A DNA stretch of 64,000 bases from LZORAL124-50-18 sp051208045 (GTDB lineage: Bacteria > Pseudomonadota > Gammaproteobacteria > Pseudomonadales > Oleiphilaceae): positions 124,001-188,000 of the forward strand of contig JBPJFY010000003.1 in assembly GCA_051208045.1 (NCBI GenBank), given 5' to 3'. Within the stretch, counting starts at the first letter, position 1, and each line of letters opens with the position of its first letter. The notes beneath the pieces were generated by a model, which saw only the letters and a program-made list of their open reading frames with translations, ran no database searches and was not told where the DNA came from. This document shows, piece by piece, positions 61,796-64,000 of this stretch. Position numbers and translations under genes: made by a program.

Positions 61796-62149
61796 CTAAC
61801 TGCTTTTCTTTTCCGGCGCAGGTTTCAGCGCTTTTTCCCCGCCTTCCAAAAAGGCAGAACGGATTTCCGCACTGATTTCCATCGCCTCTTTAGAATCCCG
61901 CAGGATTTTCTGACCCAGTTCCGAGAGATAACTCGCCTGACTGGTCGTAAAATCCTTCAAGCTTTCCAGGTCATGAATATTCATGAAAAGCTTTGCCTGC
62001 TCGGCAGACATTTCAGCGTAGGAACGCAGCGCATTCACCTGAAACTCAGAAAGCTTTTGCCCGGATTCCCACATTGCCTGAGAAACTTTGGTCATTTTCT
62101 CATACGCATCTGTGGCCTGTTGACTCATTGAATTGAACATACTCTCCAT
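61796..62149 (-). CDS. phaP: Phasin (PHA granule-associated protein)
   Basis: A 117-aa helical protein coating PHA granules. It reads as one amphipathic coiled coil: TDAYEKMTKVSQAMWESGQK, LSEFQVNALRSYAEMSAEQA and LESLKDFTTSQASYLSELGQ, typical of the phasin_2 type. Start at 62149 is favoured by an AGGAG site eight bases upstream; the in-frame ATG at 62173 has none. It precedes phaC by 100 bp and is probably cotranscribed. Confidence 0.88.
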   Translation of the reverse strand: MESMFNSMSQQATDAYEKMTKVSQAMWESGQKLSEFQVNALRSYAEMSAEQAKLFMNIHDLESLKDFTTSQASYLSELGQKILRDSKEAMEISAEIRSAFLEGGEKALKPAPEKKSS

Positions 62150-62241
62150 ACATTTCTCTCCTATTGTTGTCATTGTAATTATGGGGGTTTGCCCCCTACT
62201 TAGATTATTATAAATTTCGTCTGTGACAACTTAGACGCCGA

Positions 62242-63447
62242 TCAAAATTTTATCTGGTTTTTTGGGGAAAAGGCCAGATAGGCCACGATCCACGCCACTA
62301 CCCCTACCCCGCCTGAAACCATGAAGAGCGCTCCCAAACTCATCACCTCGGCCAGATAGCCACACACTAACGCACCCAGTGCGCCACCTGCACCAAAGCT
62401 CGCTGCACTGTATAGCGCCTGCCCCTGCCCTTCATGCTCCCCAAAGAAAGTTTCATGCACAAACTTGATCGCAATCGCATGCATTAAACCGAAAGACGCT
62501 GCATGTCCGAGCTGTACAAGCACCAGGACACTCAGGGAGCCGCCTGCATAGGTCGTCACCACCCACCGAAGGGTGGTGACCGCCAGAGCAAAAAGCATCA
62601 GTGAGCGCAGGCTGTAACGCTCCAGTAAGCGATGCATGAAAACAAACAACACCACTTCTGCGAGGACGCCTTCGGCCCACAAGAGTCCAATCACACTCTT
62701 TGAATAGCCGTACTGCTCCAGAAACAGACTAAAAAACGTGTAGTACGCCCCATGTGACACTTGCAACATCAAACTGATGACAAAAAATGCGACCACAGTT
62801 TTTTGCCGAAGAATATCCACTAAGCCTGCAAATGAATGCGGCTGTTCACTTTTCGGCTCAACCAGTGGAACCAGTGAGCTCAACCACATGGCCAATAAAA
62901 TCAGAAACAAACAGAGCGGTAAATGAGCAATTGGTAGATAGTCAAACAGCGCACCCAGAAGAAACACCGCTACAATAAAGCCAATTGATCCCCAGAGCCG
63001 AACCTGGCTGTAACGATCTTTATGCGGAGCCAGATTGTGCAGCGTAATGACCTCAAACTGGGGGAGGATGGCATTCCAGAAAAAACTGAAGAAGACCATC
63101 GCAAATGCATACCACCAGAAGCCTTTTTCAAGAAAAAACAAGAGAAAACTGGCGCTGCTTAAAAACGCGCCCCAACGCACCAAGGTAAGCCGGCATCGCC
63201 ATCGATCACCCAACCAACTCCACAAATTAGGTGCCAACAGCTTGGTGATCATGAGGATGGACATGAGCTGTCCAATTTCAAGATGGGTAAACCCCTCAGA
63301 GTCCAGGAAGAGGCTCCAATAAGGGGCCAGTCCGCCGAGGAGCGCAAAAAACCAAAAATAAAAGTTCGACAGGTAAAAGTATTTTTTCACGGGCGAACCA
63401 GGCGCCTTCGCCGCGGTCAGGGATGATCCAGGCATTAGCGCTACCAT
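62242..63447 (-). CDS. MFS transporter, HcaT/NupG-like (MFS_1-like)
   Basis: A 401-aa inner-membrane protein with about 12 helices. Its first half (KKYFYLSNFYFWFFALLGGL, APYWSLFLDSEGFTHLEIGQ) and VRLWGSIGFIVAVFLLGAL match the MFS_1-like group that includes the E. coli 3-phenylpropionate carrier HcaT. The substrate is unknown. It lies between aroC and phasin, with 92 bp to the phasin start; the two could be coupled. An ATG four codons further in is an alternative start. Confidence 0.85.
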   Translation of the reverse strand: MVALMPGSSLTAAKAPGSPVKKYFYLSNFYFWFFALLGGLAPYWSLFLDSEGFTHLEIGQLMSILMITKLLAPNLWSWLGDRWRCRLTLVRWGAFLSSASFLLFFLEKGFWWYAFAMVFFSFFWNAILPQFEVITLHNLAPHKDRYSQVRLWGSIGFIVAVFLLGALFDYLPIAHLPLCLFLILLAMWLSSLVPLVEPKSEQPHSFAGLVDILRQKTVVAFFVISLMLQVSHGAYYTFFSLFLEQYGYSKSVIGLLWAEGVLAEVVLFVFMHRLLERYSLRSLMLFALAVTTLRWVVTTYAGGSLSVLVLVQLGHAASFGLMHAIAIKFVHETFFGEHEGQGQALYSAASFGAGGALGALVCGYLAEVMSLGALFMVSGGVGVVAWIVAYLAFSPKNQIKF

Positions 63448-63466
63448 GCGCTTATGCGAATTGTAT

Positions 63467-64000
63467 TTATTGACCGGTAATTACAGGGGTTTCGCATACG
63501 ACACCCTGATTCTGTCCCCGATGTCGAAGAAAATGGTCCATCAGTGTGATCGCCATCATTGCTTCAGCAATGGGTGTGGCTCGAATACCCACACAGGGGT
63601 CGTGCCGGCCGTGAGTCACCACTTCAATGGGGTTCCCGTGCACGTCAATGCTTTTTCCGGGCAGGCGGAGACTGGAAGTCGGTTTAAGTGCGATGCGTGC
63701 AACGATCTCCTGACCCGTTGAAATCCCCCCCAGGATGCCGCCTGCGTTGTTCGAGAGGAACCCTTCCGGCGTCATTTCATCCCGATGCTCTGTGCCTTTT
63801 CGATTGACAACGGCAAACCCTTCTCCGATCTCTACACCTTTCACAGCGTTGATACTCATCAGACTGTGAGCGAGTTCAGCGTCCAGACGGTCAAAAATCG
63901 GCTCACCCAAACCGGGCGGCACACCTTTCGCGACGACAGTTACTTCTGCTCCAATGGAGTTACCTTCCTTCCGGAGCTCATCCATGTAGGTTTCCAGCTC
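63467..64000 (-). CDS. aroC: Chorismate synthase (C-terminal part, runs off window)
   Basis: The last ~178 residues are present; the 5' part is beyond the window end. The sequence matches AroC, which makes chorismate from EPSP with reduced FMN: AEVTVVAKGVPPGLGEPIFD, MSINAVKGVEIGEGF, NNAGGILGGISTGQEIVARI, ALKPTSSLRLPGKSID and the terminal TPIAEAMMAITLMDHFLRHR. The 3' end lies 19 bp from the MFS gene on the same strand. Confidence 0.95.
   Translation of the reverse strand, partial: ELETYMDELRKEGNSIGAEVTVVAKGVPPGLGEPIFDRLDAELAHSLMSINAVKGVEIGEGFAVVNRKGTEHRDEMTPEGFLSNNAGGILGGISTGQEIVARIALKPTSSLRLPGKSIDVHGNPIEVVTHGRHDPCVGIRATPIAEAMMAITLMDHFLRHRGQNQGVVCETPVITGQ

Noticed and set aside
62183..62196. 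GGGGG-TTTG-CCCCC stem before phasin
   Set aside because: Only 5 bp and no T-run on the relevant strand; may be a leader stem but cannot be called a terminator.

Overview
This 64 kb window looks like chromosome of a gammaproteobacterium related to Pseudomonas and the marine Oceanospirillales/Pseudomonadales groups. The evidence is gene order: ftsK-lolA-rarA-crcB-serS-cysG, cvpA-purF-metZ, alaA beside gpx-ospR, and leuC-leuD-asd-fimV-truA-trpF all follow Pseudomonas-type synteny. It is probably not Pseudomonas itself: trpB-trpA sit directly after trpF, leuB and accD are missing from their usual slots, and there is a class I PHA synthase. The genus cannot be fixed from the sequence alone. No rRNA, tRNA, insertion sequence, prophage or CRISPR array was seen.

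Layout. 1-3.3 kb: a two-subunit molybdenum hydroxylase of the isoquinoline 1-oxidoreductase type (cut by the window edge) under a palindromic operator, a small TIGR02647-like protein, an RlmI-like methyltransferase and a periplasmic START protein. 3.3-8.4 kb: a compact type III secretion locus with a pilin resembling HrpA, inner rod SctI/HrpB, lipoprotein ring SctJ/HrcJ, a 73-aa needle/HrpF-like protein, secretin SctC/HrcC and a small exported protein, facing a CesT-type chaperone. Two divergent boxes of the form GGAACC-N15-ACACNNA lie in the shared promoter region. No ATPase, export gate, SctD or sigma factor gene is present. This is the most unusual part of the window.

8.5-15.7 kb: accessory genes (a DUF4214 secreted protein, a small methyltransferase, an unknown two-gene unit whose first gene is frameshifted in a G8 tract, a DUF1631-PilZ pair) and a DAHP synthase. 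15.9-23 kb: an FHA protein coupled to bifunctional PutA, another PilZ protein, and monomeric NADP isocitrate dehydrogenase. 23-31 kb: the redox pair gpx-ospR, alaA, an NAD-kinase-like protein, a YcgR-like PilZ protein, pdxB, and epmC-rhlB. 31-42.5 kb: a MATE exporter, a stand-alone DsbD alpha domain, the cysG-serS-crcB-rarA-lolA-ftsK run, and a solute-binding protein gene broken by one amber codon.

42.5-64 kb: biosynthetic and housekeeping genes on the minus strand (metZ, purF, cvpA, a SPOR protein, folC, trpA, trpB, trpF, truA, fimV, asd, leuD, leuC) with a divergent LysR regulator, then PHA synthase and phasin, an MFS transporter, and the 3' part of aroC. Recurring themes are c-di-GMP reception (three PilZ proteins plus DUF1631, alongside polar FimV), amino-acid metabolism and thiol/peroxide homeostasis. 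Starts were chosen by ribosome-binding sites, family length and operon spacing; where these conflict it is stated.
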